Shown here one piece after another: positions 28,892 to 39,531 of a DNA stretch of 64,000 nucleotides (its first letter is position 1; each line of letters begins with the position of its first letter). The position numbers and the translations under genes are program-made. A model generated the notes under the pieces. It was not told the DNA's origin and did no database searches. It worked only from the letters and a program-made list of their open reading frames with translations. Source of the DNA: Saccharomycopsis crataegensis (taxonomy: Eukaryota > Ascomycota > Saccharomycetes > Ascoideales > Saccharomycopsidaceae); NCBI RefSeq assembly GCF_037102585.1, contig NW_027043829.1, positions 2,728,001 to 2,792,000 of the forward strand, read 5' to 3'.

Positions 28892-29073
28892 TGTTGAGTT
28901 GACAATCCAAAGTCATATATTGGGTTTTGTACAGATGGCTCAACGGTTAACACGGGTATCAATGTGTTGAATAGATCCTGGGTTCGAGTCTCGGATAAGA
29001 CGGTTTATTTACCATGGCTGAGCAATATATAATCTGCATGTGATTATGACTCAGCCTAATAATTAGTCATTGT
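28892..29073 (+). repeat. Copia-1 LTR piece, head to head with copy c
   Basis: First 182 bp of a Copia-1 LTR, including the A-box/B-box pair, ending where LINE-beta copy 1 begins. No remaining part of this LTR was seen on the far side of the LINE. Confidence 0.88.
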
Positions 29074-29099
29074 AAACAAAGGCTAAAACTGATTTTATC

Positions 29100-31808
29100 A
29101 TGAGAACCACTAGAAATAGTAATAAAGCTACTCCAAACTACTCCACCGACCCTACTAATGATCCCCCAATCATTGAAACCCCGGTTTCTTTGGGCTCTTC
29201 ATTGGATGTTGGCGCAACATCTGAAACCCCGATCCCGATAGCAAACATAAACAAACAAGCTAAAGATCAAGATTCCGATGAAGAAATTACTGATGCAGCC
29301 GACAATACTATTAATAGTACTGTTGAAACCTTTTTAACTGCTTCAGAAGATCCTGAAGCGGACCAAAACATGGATTCCAACGCCATTTCTACCCCAACTA
29401 CCTCTCCAGCAATTAATGTTTCTTCAGTTGATTGCGATCGCAATTCTCATGCAGCATGTGACACTGACATTGACATGCATAATCCTGTTATTCCAACCCA
29501 AGCCGTTATTTCTACTGATTTTATTAATGAAAACTCCGAAAACCAAAAAAAAATCGAAAATTCTCAAAACCCAAAAAAAAATTCTGTTTCTGTTCCTTCT
29601 GTTTCTGTTCCTTCTGTTCCTGTTCCCTCTGTCTCATCTTCTACTGTCGCCTCTCCAACTACGGCCTCCAATCCGGTGGCTCCAGCTGTCAATGTGACAA
29701 GACCAATCCAAACCTATGCTCAAGCCACCGCTGGAGACAAGCGCACACCTCGAGCCACTACAAACACCAATGATCCATCCTTCCAAAACGTGTTGATGAA
29801 ATTTGAAAGAACTTTCAAATGGGCAAGTCACATCAAAATCCTTGACTTTAAGCACCGCGACGTATTGGAATATGCCATAAGCGAGAAACGCAAATCAGGA
29901 AAATTGTTCTCCACCTCCAATCCTGCTATTATTAAATCCAAAGAAAAACGCGAGGAACTCGTCAAGATCATGGAAATTGAAGATTTCTTCCAAAACTACA
30001 CCAGTTTTAATATGACAAACGAATTCAACAGATTAAGAAACTCTAGAATCAGCTTGGAGAACTACTTGGAATTTATCATGAGCCAACAGCATCTTAAGGA
30101 TATCTTAATCTACTTTAAGATCCCAAAAGATATCTTTACAGAGTTTCCTCTTGAAAAACACTTGGAATCCATCAAAAACGGACTCACTAAGTTATCCAAA
30201 GAACTTGATACTATTACACAGTCATCCAACGAACCAGATAAGGATTTGATCATAATCAGGGAAAACTTAAAAGGGGCCCTCAACCACTTGGTTATTTTTA
30301 ATAAGAAGATCTGCCTTAACTCAAACTTCATCCCAAACCCTCAGGATACAGGCTCTGATATCTTCAAGAAGGACAGAAATCTTTTAATTGAATATCTTAA
30401 CATCCACCTTAAAGTTACAGTTGGAAATTATACCTACACGCCAGGGTCTTTGTTAAACACAATGAATAAGGAATCCCATTTAATTGAGATTGAAATGAAT
30501 TCCGAGTTTACTGAATTTAACCGGGAAAAACTTCTTGACCATGTCTTCAATGAATCCGGAATTGATCCATCATCCTTCTTTCCAATCAACACCGTTCACT
30601 TTACGGAAGAAGCTAGCAAAGCTGCCAGTATTGTCACTTATGGTTATATTGAAATTGACTCAGGAAAATCCCTTCCACTCTTCAATGACAAAAATTTCCG
30701 CTCCAGAGTCATCACGAAATGCGTCCACTGCACTGCATGTGGTTCCCGTGAACACACTCGTTTTGACTGCAAGACGTCATCTTGTGCCATTTGCAAGAAA
30801 TTATCCCATAGGGCAAAAGATTGTTATTTCAAAAAGCAACAAAGAGCACCTATTGTGAATCCGGAAGTTCCAGAAAAACACTCTCCGAAACAAAATTCTG
30901 GAAAAGCAGTCAAACCAAACCACAAATTAAACTATGGTTTTCAGACTGTCGAAAAAAGAAAAATAAAACTGAATAAACCGGCTACTCCAGAATATTCTAA
31001 ACCACATTCAAACCCTTTCGACTTATTGGCAAATGAAGAAGAAAATGTTGATGATTCAATTATTGATGAGGACGATACTTTGGAAAAGAACTACCCATCC
31101 AATGAGGAAGATGCTTTAGAGGAAGGCCTCTCTACTGATGCAGACCAATCCATGGATGAACTCGAAACCTCTACAACCCAACACACTGCTACTCTCAGAC
31201 ATCAAACCAAACCAATAGAATTATTGTCCAAGAAAGGTAAATCTAAGAAGCACGCCAAGTTCGCGGCCATTAGCGCCATCAAGCTGGCCCATATTAGCAA
31301 GGTCTCCAAAAAGATCCTCGCCTCACCTTCATCCCACCCTCAGGTCCGTGTTTCTCGCAGACATCAAGAAGTAAACTCACAACATCATACTACTTCTTCT
31401 GCTGCCAACATTCCTCCTTCACCTACCCCTGCCCGTGATACTGTCACTTCCTCGGCTCTGGCCACTTCTTCTATCCCTGCTTCTGCCCCTGCTTCTGCCC
31501 CTGCTTCTGCCCCTGCTTCTGCCCCTGATTCTGTCCCTGCTTCTGTCCCTACCTCTGTTCCTACCCCTATTACTACCTCACCTCATTCTACCTCACCTCA
31601 TTCAGCTTCCCCCTTCTCAAAACATCCAACTATCCTGGAAAACTTAGACAAAATGCCCACGCCACTGGAATCATTTACTCCCCGGCCAATGAAGCTTCTG
31701 TCAAAAGAACAATCTTCCCCCCTGGAGGATAACAACAACGAAATAAATTCACCTCAATCAGATGGCTCAAATGTCACAAAAAACGCCTCTCATACACAAA
31801 ATGAGTAA
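29100..31808 (+). CDS. LINE-beta ORF1 (gag-like, RNA-binding), 902 aa
   Basis: Starts MRTTRNSNKATP followed by the shared NYSTDPTNDPP. A second stretch conserved with the gamma family is VDCDRN...D.DMH (about 112-125). The N-terminal third is acidic and low-complexity, with SVPSVSVP repeats near 165-180. TYAQATAG near 200 matches SYAQIASG of the gamma family. A middle domain (about 225-500) is followed by two CCHC-type knuckles, CVHCTACGSREHTRFDC and CAICKKLSHRAKDC (541-575). The C-terminus contains ASAP/SVPT repeats. Its stop overlaps the ORF2 start (ATGAGTAA). Presumed role: nucleic-acid-binding partner of ORF2p. Confidence 0.93.
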   Translation: MRTTRNSNKATPNYSTDPTNDPPIIETPVSLGSSLDVGATSETPIPIANINKQAKDQDSDEEITDAADNTINSTVETFLTASEDPEADQNMDSNAISTPTTSPAINVSSVDCDRNSHAACDTDIDMHNPVIPTQAVISTDFINENSENQKKIENSQNPKKNSVSVPSVSVPSVPVPSVSSSTVASPTTASNPVAPAVNVTRPIQTYAQATAGDKRTPRATTNTNDPSFQNVLMKFERTFKWASHIKILDFKHRDVLEYAISEKRKSGKLFSTSNPAIIKSKEKREELVKIMEIEDFFQNYTSFNMTNEFNRLRNSRISLENYLEFIMSQQHLKDILIYFKIPKDIFTEFPLEKHLESIKNGLTKLSKELDTITQSSNEPDKDLIIIRENLKGALNHLVIFNKKICLNSNFIPNPQDTGSDIFKKDRNLLIEYLNIHLKVTVGNYTYTPGSLLNTMNKESHLIEIEMNSEFTEFNREKLLDHVFNESGIDPSSFFPINTVHFTEEASKAASIVTYGYIEIDSGKSLPLFNDKNFRSRVITKCVHCTACGSREHTRFDCKTSSCAICKKLSHRAKDCYFKKQQRAPIVNPEVPEKHSPKQNSGKAVKPNHKLNYGFQTVEKRKIKLNKPATPEYSKPHSNPFDLLANEEENVDDSIIDEDDTLEKNYPSNEEDALEEGLSTDADQSMDELETSTTQHTATLRHQTKPIELLSKKGKSKKHAKFAAISAIKLAHISKVSKKILASPSSHPQVRVSRRHQEVNSQHHTTSSAANIPPSPTPARDTVTSSALATSSIPASAPASAPASAPASAPDSVPASVPTSVPTPITTSPHSTSPHSASPFSKHPTILENLDKMPTPLESFTPRPMKLLSKEQSSPLEDNNNEINSPQSDGSNVTKNASHTQNE

Positions 31809-34800
31809 ACTATCGATCATTAGTCAAAACATCCAAAGATTGAGATTGGATGACTCCAAAATTCTCCATCTATCAAACCAATATAACATTTCAATGTTTC
31901 AAGAACTTAATCTTGGCGAGGACTTCCTCTTCCAACACCAAAACAAAAAAATTTATAAAAATACTCCATCATCCCGCACAGCTATTATAATTGAGGACCA
32001 CATAAAGGTCGTTGATCATTCATTGCTAACAATTGCAGTACTGAGCCAGCTCCAGGTTTATATCACAGATGCCATTATTGAACAAGATGCCAATAACTGG
32101 CTTTGGCTAATCAATATCTACAACCCATCTGCTGATTACCAAAAACAAATCCTCCTTCAAAATCAACTCTCCATCACCCTCCAAACCCAGCTTACCGCTC
32201 TCAGAGCGAGAAGCAACAATAAGACCATCAACATTATTCTCGGAGGTGACTTTAATAATTTTGTCAATTCAAGAGACTCTGCTAACTTCCGTTCTCGCGA
32301 ACAAAGATCGTCCGAGTCGCTTAAAAAGCTAATCAAAACTTTCAAGCTAGCAGATATCTATGAACATCCAAAATTGCACCAGATTAAAAAGAATTGGACT
32401 AACCAATCCACCACGGAAGAAAGTAGTCGCAGAATAGATCGTTTTTATATCAGTCAGTCCATGATCTCCGACAAAAACAGATTTCATATTCAAATGTCCC
32501 AACAAAACTATCTAAAGTCTTCTTCAACTCACGATTCTATTATTCTTGAAATCAACACTCAACCTCATGCAATGACTTACATCCCCCAACATAATATTAT
32601 TAAAAATCATATTATTCAATGGCTTCTGAAGATCAAGTTTCCACCCACTGTGAACTCTACTTCAGACCTCATTTCCGAGATTCGCTTGAAGCTGAATTTT
32701 TTGACGATGGTACACAAGAAAATAACAGAAAATACTGATGAACCAAATTATTATGACCACATAAGAACTAGGTTCCACCAACACTCCAGACCGCGCCCAA
32801 TCAAAGCCCTCAAAGCTTCAGATGGCGCTTTATTGACATCACAGCAAGACATGCTTCTAGAAGTAACCAATTACTATCAAAAACTCTACGATGGATCTCG
32901 TGGTTCAAAGAGCTCGGAAAATATAGAAAGGTTCATCAACGCCTCCTTGGGAGATCAGTTACCACTAACCAACACTGAATCCAACAACTTGAACAAACCA
33001 ATCACCATGACAGAATTGGAATATGCAGTTACTGAATCCAATACTCAATCCGCCCCCGGGGTAGATGGTATACCATACGGCGTTTATAAGTCTCTCTTTC
33101 CTCAGATAAAACACATACTTCTAAAAGAATTTAACCAAATTCTTTCTTCAGGGGAAATTCCATTCAACTATCGAACCATAAAATTCACTCTCATACCAAA
33201 ACCAAACAAAGATGTTCAAAAAGTGGAGAATTACAGGCCCATAGCATTAATCAACACAAATTTGAAACTCTTTTCCAGCATCATCAACGCCCGTTTGCTC
33301 CCGTTCTTGCAAAAAATTATCGGCCCAAATCAAGTTGGTTTCATACCTGAAAGATCCTCCTTCTCTAATATAACAATTTTCGGTGACTTGCTTTCCAGTT
33401 TAATATCCCCACAAGACAAGCCACATGTCAATCATTCTACTAACCACCGAATCATGCTTGCTGACTTTGAAAAGGCTTTTGACCAGATTTCCCATCTATA
33501 CCTTAAAATATTACTTCGAAAACTCAATTTTGGAAAAATGACGGAAACTATTCACGCTATCCTTACCAAAGCCCTCGGAACCATTTGCCTAAATAACATT
33601 ACAGGCCCTTCTTTCCCATTAAGAAACGGAACCCTTCAGGGCAACCCACTTTCACCAACAATTTTCGCGTTAGCCCTTGAACCTTTTCTAAGAGCCATCC
33701 AAAGATTAAATAAAGGATTCAGTTACAACCATAAGATCCAACCAAACATCATCCCCAGAGTCAAATACCTTGCCTATGCAGATGATGTTACCTTATTCTT
33801 GAGAGATCATAATGACTTCAAAAACACTATGAAGATAATTCAGGCGTTCGAACAAGTCAGTGGTTCTAAATTAAACAAAAGCAAATCCAGATTAATTGTT
33901 CCATGCGATCAAATACCATTCCAGTCCGACTTCCAAATAGATATTGCTGACAATAATTATGAAATCCAATATCTAGGCGTTAAAATTGGGAACTCGTGTC
34001 AAACCTGGCCTAATACTCTCCAAAAAGACATCAGCACCAAATATTACATGACCAACATGAATTCACTACCAATATCAAGTCAAATAGTCGGATATAACAC
34101 ATATATCTTGTCTAAGCTATATTACCACGAGATTCATGCACCTATGCTTCCAGACCAAATAGATTTGCTAGAACAATCCATCAAAAACCAGGTGAACAAA
34201 AAACTGAAAATCTCCATGGACACTTTAAAAACAAGCCCATTGAAAGGAGGATATGGCATGGTGGATATCAAAAGCCAATTGAGCTACCGCAAGGCAAAAA
34301 TCTTTCAACAACTCTTTCTCCAATCTTTAAACCCATATTGCCAGTTACTCCGATTCAAGCTCCAACTAGCAATAAACATGATCATCAAACAAAATCTATC
34401 CGAGGAAGAGCAGTCGATACAAGGATATATAAAAACCCAATACTGGTGGCGGTTAATATTGGGTGACCAGATCAATATCAAGAATAAGAGAGACAGCAGG
34501 TCCATACTCAACCAGGTTATAAATCTTCCAATGTTCACCACAGCGGAAAAATGTGCTTTTGTGGCTTGGTATAAATTATTGTCCAAACCAATATCTCAAC
34601 AACAAACATTGAACCCAATGAATATCAAACACTCAGACCTTGCCAAGTCCATTCAAGACGGTATACCAACTATCTATCAAATGGAGATCCCAAAACTGGT
34701 CATGGAGTTTGAACACAAACAGGGAAGCAAGAAAAAAAGAGCCAGAATTGATAAACATAAATTATCCACCACTTTAACCAATATCCAAGAAGTCACCCAA

Positions 34801-34864
34801 ACGAAACAAAACTCTTTCTGGAAGAGACTCCACAAATACCAACATAATAGCCCTGGTTACTTTG
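31801..34864 (+). pseudogene. LINE-beta ORF2, split by Copia-2 (5' part)
   Basis: Start chosen at 31801 (MSKLSIISQNIQR), where ATGAGTAA also holds the ORF1 stop. It contains the APE-type endonuclease (GGDFNNF, RRIDRFYISQ, STHDSI) and the RT (APGVDGIPYGVYK, YRPIALINTN, GFIPERSS, ADFEKAFDQISH, LQGNPLSPT, YADDVTLFL). The frame is open until the copia LTR at 34865. The rest of ORF2 lies at 39873-40245. The same protein is nearly complete in copy 2 (57471-60531). Confidence 0.93.
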
Positions 34865-35194
34865 TGTTGAGTTGGCAATCCAAAGTTATGTGGTTAGTCA
34901 TTGTTCATGGAACCTTCTAGAACTCATGGAACCTTCTAGAACTTATGGAACCTTCTAGAACTTATGGAACCTTCTAGAATTCCATGGAACATTCTAGAGC
35001 TTATGGAACCTTCTAGAACCCATTGAGATTAATATAAATATGGGCCATGCCCCCCATAGTCTGAGTTTGTCCTTTATATAATTTAGATAGTAGTAACAAG
35101 TAAAACAAGTAAAACAAGTATAACAAGGGAATAAATATTATTGAATATTATTGTTATCAATGTCTTTTGTAACTAGAGTTACAAAACTACAACA
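34865..35194 (+). repeat. Copia-2 LTR (5' LTR of copy b), 330 bp
   Basis: TGTTGAGTTGGC...ACTACAACA. The repeat array is at 34910-35018. The last bases are followed at once by GGTTATGAG, the primer-binding site. Confidence 0.95.
34910..35018 (+). promoter_or_regulatory. Heat-shock-element array in the Copia-2 5' LTR
   Basis: Five perfect GAA-nn-TTC-nn-GAA trimers (GAACCTTCTAGAA) plus one near match (GAACATTCTAGAG), about 19 bp apart, followed by an AT-rich TATAAATATGGGCC region. This matches the Hsf1 site; function inferred. Confidence 0.72.
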
Positions 35195-38100
35195 GGTTAT
35201 GAGTTCAAATGCTCTCACTTCGTTCGCTGCTGATGAGAAGTTGAAGGGTTCCGGGAACTTTTATGATTGGTTTACTTTGATCAGTGTTAAGATGAAGATG
35301 AAAGGTCTTGGTTTACATGCTTACTTGATCAATGGGGAAACCGGAACCGACGGGCTGGAAACTGCTAATGAAGTTGCCCAATTGATTGCTACTATGGATG
35401 AGATTATTTCAACAGCCATTTTCAACAGCATCTCAGGCGCTGCTTTGACTAAGGCTTCCGAATTTGATGGTACTGGTAGAAACTTGTTTATGTTTCTCAA
35501 GGATGCTTATGGTACATTGACTGTTACAAATGCTGTTGGTATTATCTCAGATTTAATTGACGCTAAGTGGTTGAAATCTAGCAACGGAAACGTTGAGAAT
35601 TTCATTGATGCCTTCAATCATTTCAAGAATACTGTTGGCAAATTAGACGGAAACACTGTGTTGTGTGCGTTGTTTTTGAGCTTGGGTCAGAAAGCCGGGT
35701 TTAATGCAACTCTTTCCAGGGAAGTCATGACTGCGTATGAGTCTAGAAATGGCAGGACTATTGGAAATGTTGATATTGGGCTTGTCCAAGATTTGACAAG
35801 AGAAATCATTGGAGATAAATCGATTGGTTCCACCAGTGTTGAGGGTTTGGAACCTGTGTTTGCTTTTAAGAAACAGTACAAGTGCTTCAATTGTGGAAAA
35901 CCCGGTCATTTGAAGAAGGATTGCAAGGCTCCTAGAAAGGAGAGAATGGGTGGTGATCTGAAGAATCCATCACCATCTTGGTATGCATTTATGGGAATGC
36001 ATGGTAGGGCCTCCAGAGTGTACTTTGACTCTGGTGCCTCGCAACATATTTTGAATGACAGAAAGATGTTTAAAACCATTGGTCCTTTTTCTGGTGAGAT
36101 CTCAGGTATTGATGGTAGTTCTCTCGAGGTTCAAGGTATCGGGTCTGCGGTGTTTAAGTTACGTGATAACACCAGTATCGAAATCAAGGATGCTTATTAT
36201 GTTCCAGGGTCAAAGGCCAATTTGATTTCTGTTTCCAAGGCTACTCTGAATGGTGCAAGATTATTATTTGAAGGAAAAAAGGTGAAAATGTACCCTGAAA
36301 AGAAAGTGGTTGCTGTTAAAGATCCAGTTATGAGTGATCTTTATGCTTTGCACACCAGTGTCGATGGTGTGGCATTTAACAGTGTTGATAAGAGCGGGTT
36401 GTGGCACCAGAGATTAGGCCATCCCAGTATGAATATTATGAACAAGTTCAATCTGATGTTTCATTTGGTGAAAGGTAAACTTTACAGTGAAGATTCTGTG
36501 CAGTTATGTGAAAGCTGCTTGACAAGTAAAGGGGTTACCAGAAGACCAAAGAGCGGGAAGGGTGCTAAACCACAACAGCCTTTACAATTGTTGCATATGG
36601 ACGTGTGTGGCCCAATCAATTATGGGTCTATTGATTCGAGCAAATATTTTCTCACTATTGTCGACGGGTATTCCAAGTTTGTGGAGGTTAAGTGTTTGAA
36701 AAACAAGTCAGAGTGTGCTGACAGGATTATTGAGTTTATTACATACACCGAAACAATGTTCAAGTCTCAGGGAAAACAGTTTACCGTGGGAACTATCCGC
36801 ACTGATAATGGTGGTGAATTTGTTACAGGAAAGTTGCATGATTTCATGAGAAGCAAAGGTATTGCCCATGAGTTGACTGTGCCACACCATAGTTATCAAA
36901 ATGGTGTTGCTGAAAGAATGCATCGGACAATTCAAGACAAAACTAGGTCTTTAATTATTGGGGCTTCTATGCCGGTTCAGTTTTGGTCTGAAGGTGTCCG
37001 CACGGCTGTTTATTTGATTAACAGGACGCCATCCCGCGTTATTAATTTCCACACACCATATGGTCGTTGGTATGGATACAAGCCGGGCCTTGACCATCTT
37101 CGCTGCTTTGGTTCCCTTGCATATGTGGTTATACCAAACAGTTTGAGAAATGGAAAATTTGATGCTACCGCCAAGGTTGGAGTGATGCTCGGGTATGATA
37201 GAGATCACTGTGCGTACAGAATTTTTGATCCTGCTGCCAACAAGATTATTGTGGCGACTCAGGTCAGATTTGATGAGTCAAGATATTACTATCAGGATGT
37301 GAAGCGAGTCACTGATGTGGATAGAGAGATTGCTAAGGTAAGCAGCTCTGGTGGTATGGGTTTTGCTGGTGGCGTTGCACCAGGCCCTGTTATAAGTGAT
37401 CCAGACTTAGAGGATGTTGCAAGTGAGATCTCGGTTGATGATGAACGAATGGTTTCCGATTTGGATGATTCAGAAAGAGAGTCCACTGTTTCCTCAAGCA
37501 AAGACGTGGAAATGAGAATCATAGACGATGATGAGGATGCCACTGGAGAGTTAATCCCATCAAGGATGGTTTCAGAAGAGTTCAAGTTGGTTACTGCTAC
37601 AAAAAGGAAAAGATCATCGGGTTCTAGACCCAAGAAAAGTACAGGTTTGATTAAAAGAAATCCATTTGGGATCTTGGCAGAAGTTGAACAAGAATCTGAT
37701 ACATTCAGTTCAGATTCAGAGAGGGAAATTGCTATTGAGAAACCACAAAGGAAGAAATACAGAAACGATAGTAGCTCAAAAGAGCTTACTTCTTTTGTTC
37801 CTAATGGTAGTAGCAATGACAACTTGGTGGTTTCGGAAATTGAGCCACATGTTGAACAGCCAAGTGATTGTGATGAGGAATCAGAACTGAATGATGATGC
37901 CGAAGGCAAGTTGTTAGAGTACAAACCTGTGAATTATGTTGCCTCTTGTTTTATGGCTGGTGAAGCTGCTGCTTTGGCTGGTGGAAGTGATGTTCCTGGA
38001 AATTATAAGGAAGCCATGAAGAGCAACGAAAGTGCAGAATGGAAGCGCGCTTGTGACGAAGAAATTGCGGCTCACAAGGAGAATTCCACTTATGAATTGG

Positions 38101-39524
38101 TCGAGTTGCCGAAAGGAAGAAAGCCAATTACATGTCGTTGGGTCTTTGCAAAGAAAGATAACGGAGTCTTCAAGGGAAGACTTGTTGCTCGAGGATTCAC
38201 ACAGGTGAAGGGTATTGACTACAATGAGACATTCTCACCTGTGGTGCGTTATGAATCTATCAGGTTGATGTTGAGTATTGCAGCTAAGAATGGAATGGCA
38301 GTTCATCAGATGGATGTGAAAACTGCATTCCTCAACGGATCTCTTCAGGAAGAATTATACATGACACAGCCGGAAGGGTATGTGGTTAAGGGAAAAGAAA
38401 CAATGGTTTTGAGATTGAAGAAAAGCTTATATGGATTGAAGCAAGCTCCCTTGGTGTGGAATGAGAGAATCCACAGTGTATTGTCGTCTCTTGGTTTTGT
38501 TAGAAACGGTGCTGAATATTGTTTGTACTCAAGAAAGTCTGAAAAGTCATTTGTGATGGTTGCCCTCTATGTTGACGACTTATTGATAGCTGGTACCTCA
38601 GATTTTGCCATCAGGAAAGTGAAAAGTGAATTGATGAATGTCTTCAAGATGAAGGACTTGGGAATAGTCAGGAAATTTTTGGGTATCAATATCTCGCAAG
38701 ATAATGGAGGTATTAACATGAGCTTGAAAGACTATATTGGCTCTATGTTAAAGGAATTTGGAATGGAGAATTGCAACCCAGATAAGACGCCTACTATTGC
38801 TGGTCAGGAGCTCACCTTGGTGGACAACAGTGCTGAGGATTGTGATGCCACAGCTTACAGATCTTTGGTTGGAAAATTATTGTTTGCTGCTAATACTGTT
38901 AGAAGCGATATCAGCTATATCGTCGGTGTTCTATCCAGATACCTCAAGGAACCAAAGGAGGTGCATTATAAGGCAGCAAAGAGAGTTTTAAGATACTTGA
39001 AAGGAACCAAAGATTTGGGAATAAGATATGAGGCTGGCAATAATGATAACGGTGAGCTTCTTGGATACTGTGATGCTGACTGGGCTGGAGATAAGTCAGA
39101 CAGAAAGTCTACTACTGGGTTTGTGTTCAAATATGCCAATGGTGCAATCACATGGAGATCTAAGAAGCAAGCTACTGTTGCTCTTTCTACGGCAGAGGCT
39201 GAATACATGTCACTAAGTGAAGGAGTCAAGGAAGCATTATGGCTAATGCAAGTGTTCAAGGAATTTGGGATCAATACTGGTCCAGTGAGGATGTTTGATG
39301 ATAACCAAGGGTGTATTGAAATGGCAAAGCATCCAGCTTTCCATCATCGCACCAAACACATTGACATCAGGACTCACTTTATCAGGGACCACATTGGATC
39401 TGGCTCTATCAATTTGGAGTACTTGAGCACTGGTGTTATGATTGCTGATATGTTTACAAAAGGTCTTGCTGCCCCTCAATTCTTGGAGTTGAGAAGGCTC
39501 TGTGGTATGGAGACTTTGAATTGA
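35151..39524 (+). CDS. Copia-2 gag-pol polyprotein, 1457 aa
   Basis: Single-frame polyprotein: gag, CCHC knuckle CFNCGKPGHLKKDC (about 243-256), protease FDSGASQHIL (about 290), integrase (HQRLGHPSMN, HMDVCGP, RTDNGGEFVT, NGVAERMHRT), serine/acid-rich linker, RT with YVDDLLIAG (about 1140), RNase H with GYCDADWAGD and KHIDIRTHF. The gag and integrase halves are distinct from Copia-1, while stretches of RT and RNase H are identical to it even in DNA. The frame can start in the LTR (35151) or at MSSNALTSF (35199). Confidence 0.94.
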   Translation: MLSMSFVTRVTKLQQVMSSNALTSFAADEKLKGSGNFYDWFTLISVKMKMKGLGLHAYLINGETGTDGLETANEVAQLIATMDEIISTAIFNSISGAALTKASEFDGTGRNLFMFLKDAYGTLTVTNAVGIISDLIDAKWLKSSNGNVENFIDAFNHFKNTVGKLDGNTVLCALFLSLGQKAGFNATLSREVMTAYESRNGRTIGNVDIGLVQDLTREIIGDKSIGSTSVEGLEPVFAFKKQYKCFNCGKPGHLKKDCKAPRKERMGGDLKNPSPSWYAFMGMHGRASRVYFDSGASQHILNDRKMFKTIGPFSGEISGIDGSSLEVQGIGSAVFKLRDNTSIEIKDAYYVPGSKANLISVSKATLNGARLLFEGKKVKMYPEKKVVAVKDPVMSDLYALHTSVDGVAFNSVDKSGLWHQRLGHPSMNIMNKFNLMFHLVKGKLYSEDSVQLCESCLTSKGVTRRPKSGKGAKPQQPLQLLHMDVCGPINYGSIDSSKYFLTIVDGYSKFVEVKCLKNKSECADRIIEFITYTETMFKSQGKQFTVGTIRTDNGGEFVTGKLHDFMRSKGIAHELTVPHHSYQNGVAERMHRTIQDKTRSLIIGASMPVQFWSEGVRTAVYLINRTPSRVINFHTPYGRWYGYKPGLDHLRCFGSLAYVVIPNSLRNGKFDATAKVGVMLGYDRDHCAYRIFDPAANKIIVATQVRFDESRYYYQDVKRVTDVDREIAKVSSSGGMGFAGGVAPGPVISDPDLEDVASEISVDDERMVSDLDDSERESTVSSSKDVEMRIIDDDEDATGELIPSRMVSEEFKLVTATKRKRSSGSRPKKSTGLIKRNPFGILAEVEQESDTFSSDSEREIAIEKPQRKKYRNDSSSKELTSFVPNGSSNDNLVVSEIEPHVEQPSDCDEESELNDDAEGKLLEYKPVNYVASCFMAGEAAALAGGSDVPGNYKEAMKSNESAEWKRACDEEIAAHKENSTYELVELPKGRKPITCRWVFAKKDNGVFKGRLVARGFTQVKGIDYNETFSPVVRYESIRLMLSIAAKNGMAVHQMDVKTAFLNGSLQEELYMTQPEGYVVKGKETMVLRLKKSLYGLKQAPLVWNERIHSVLSSLGFVRNGAEYCLYSRKSEKSFVMVALYVDDLLIAGTSDFAIRKVKSELMNVFKMKDLGIVRKFLGINISQDNGGINMSLKDYIGSMLKEFGMENCNPDKTPTIAGQELTLVDNSAEDCDATAYRSLVGKLLFAANTVRSDISYIVGVLSRYLKEPKEVHYKAAKRVLRYLKGTKDLGIRYEAGNNDNGELLGYCDADWAGDKSDRKSTTGFVFKYANGAITWRSKKQATVALSTAEAEYMSLSEGVKEALWLMQVFKEFGINTGPVRMFDDNQGCIEMAKHPAFHHRTKHIDIRTHFIRDHIGSGSINLEYLSTGVMIADMFTKGLAAPQFLELRRLCGMETLN
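35195..35206 (+). other. Primer-binding site of Copia-2
   Basis: GGTTATGAGTTC directly after the 5' LTR. GGTTATGAG is complementary to the anticodon arm of initiator tRNA-Met (CTCATAACC), as known for copia and Ty5, which prime from a half-tRNA. The ATG within it is a possible gag start (35199). Copia-1 copies have the same sequence. Confidence 0.7.
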
Positions 39525-39531
39525 GAGAGGG

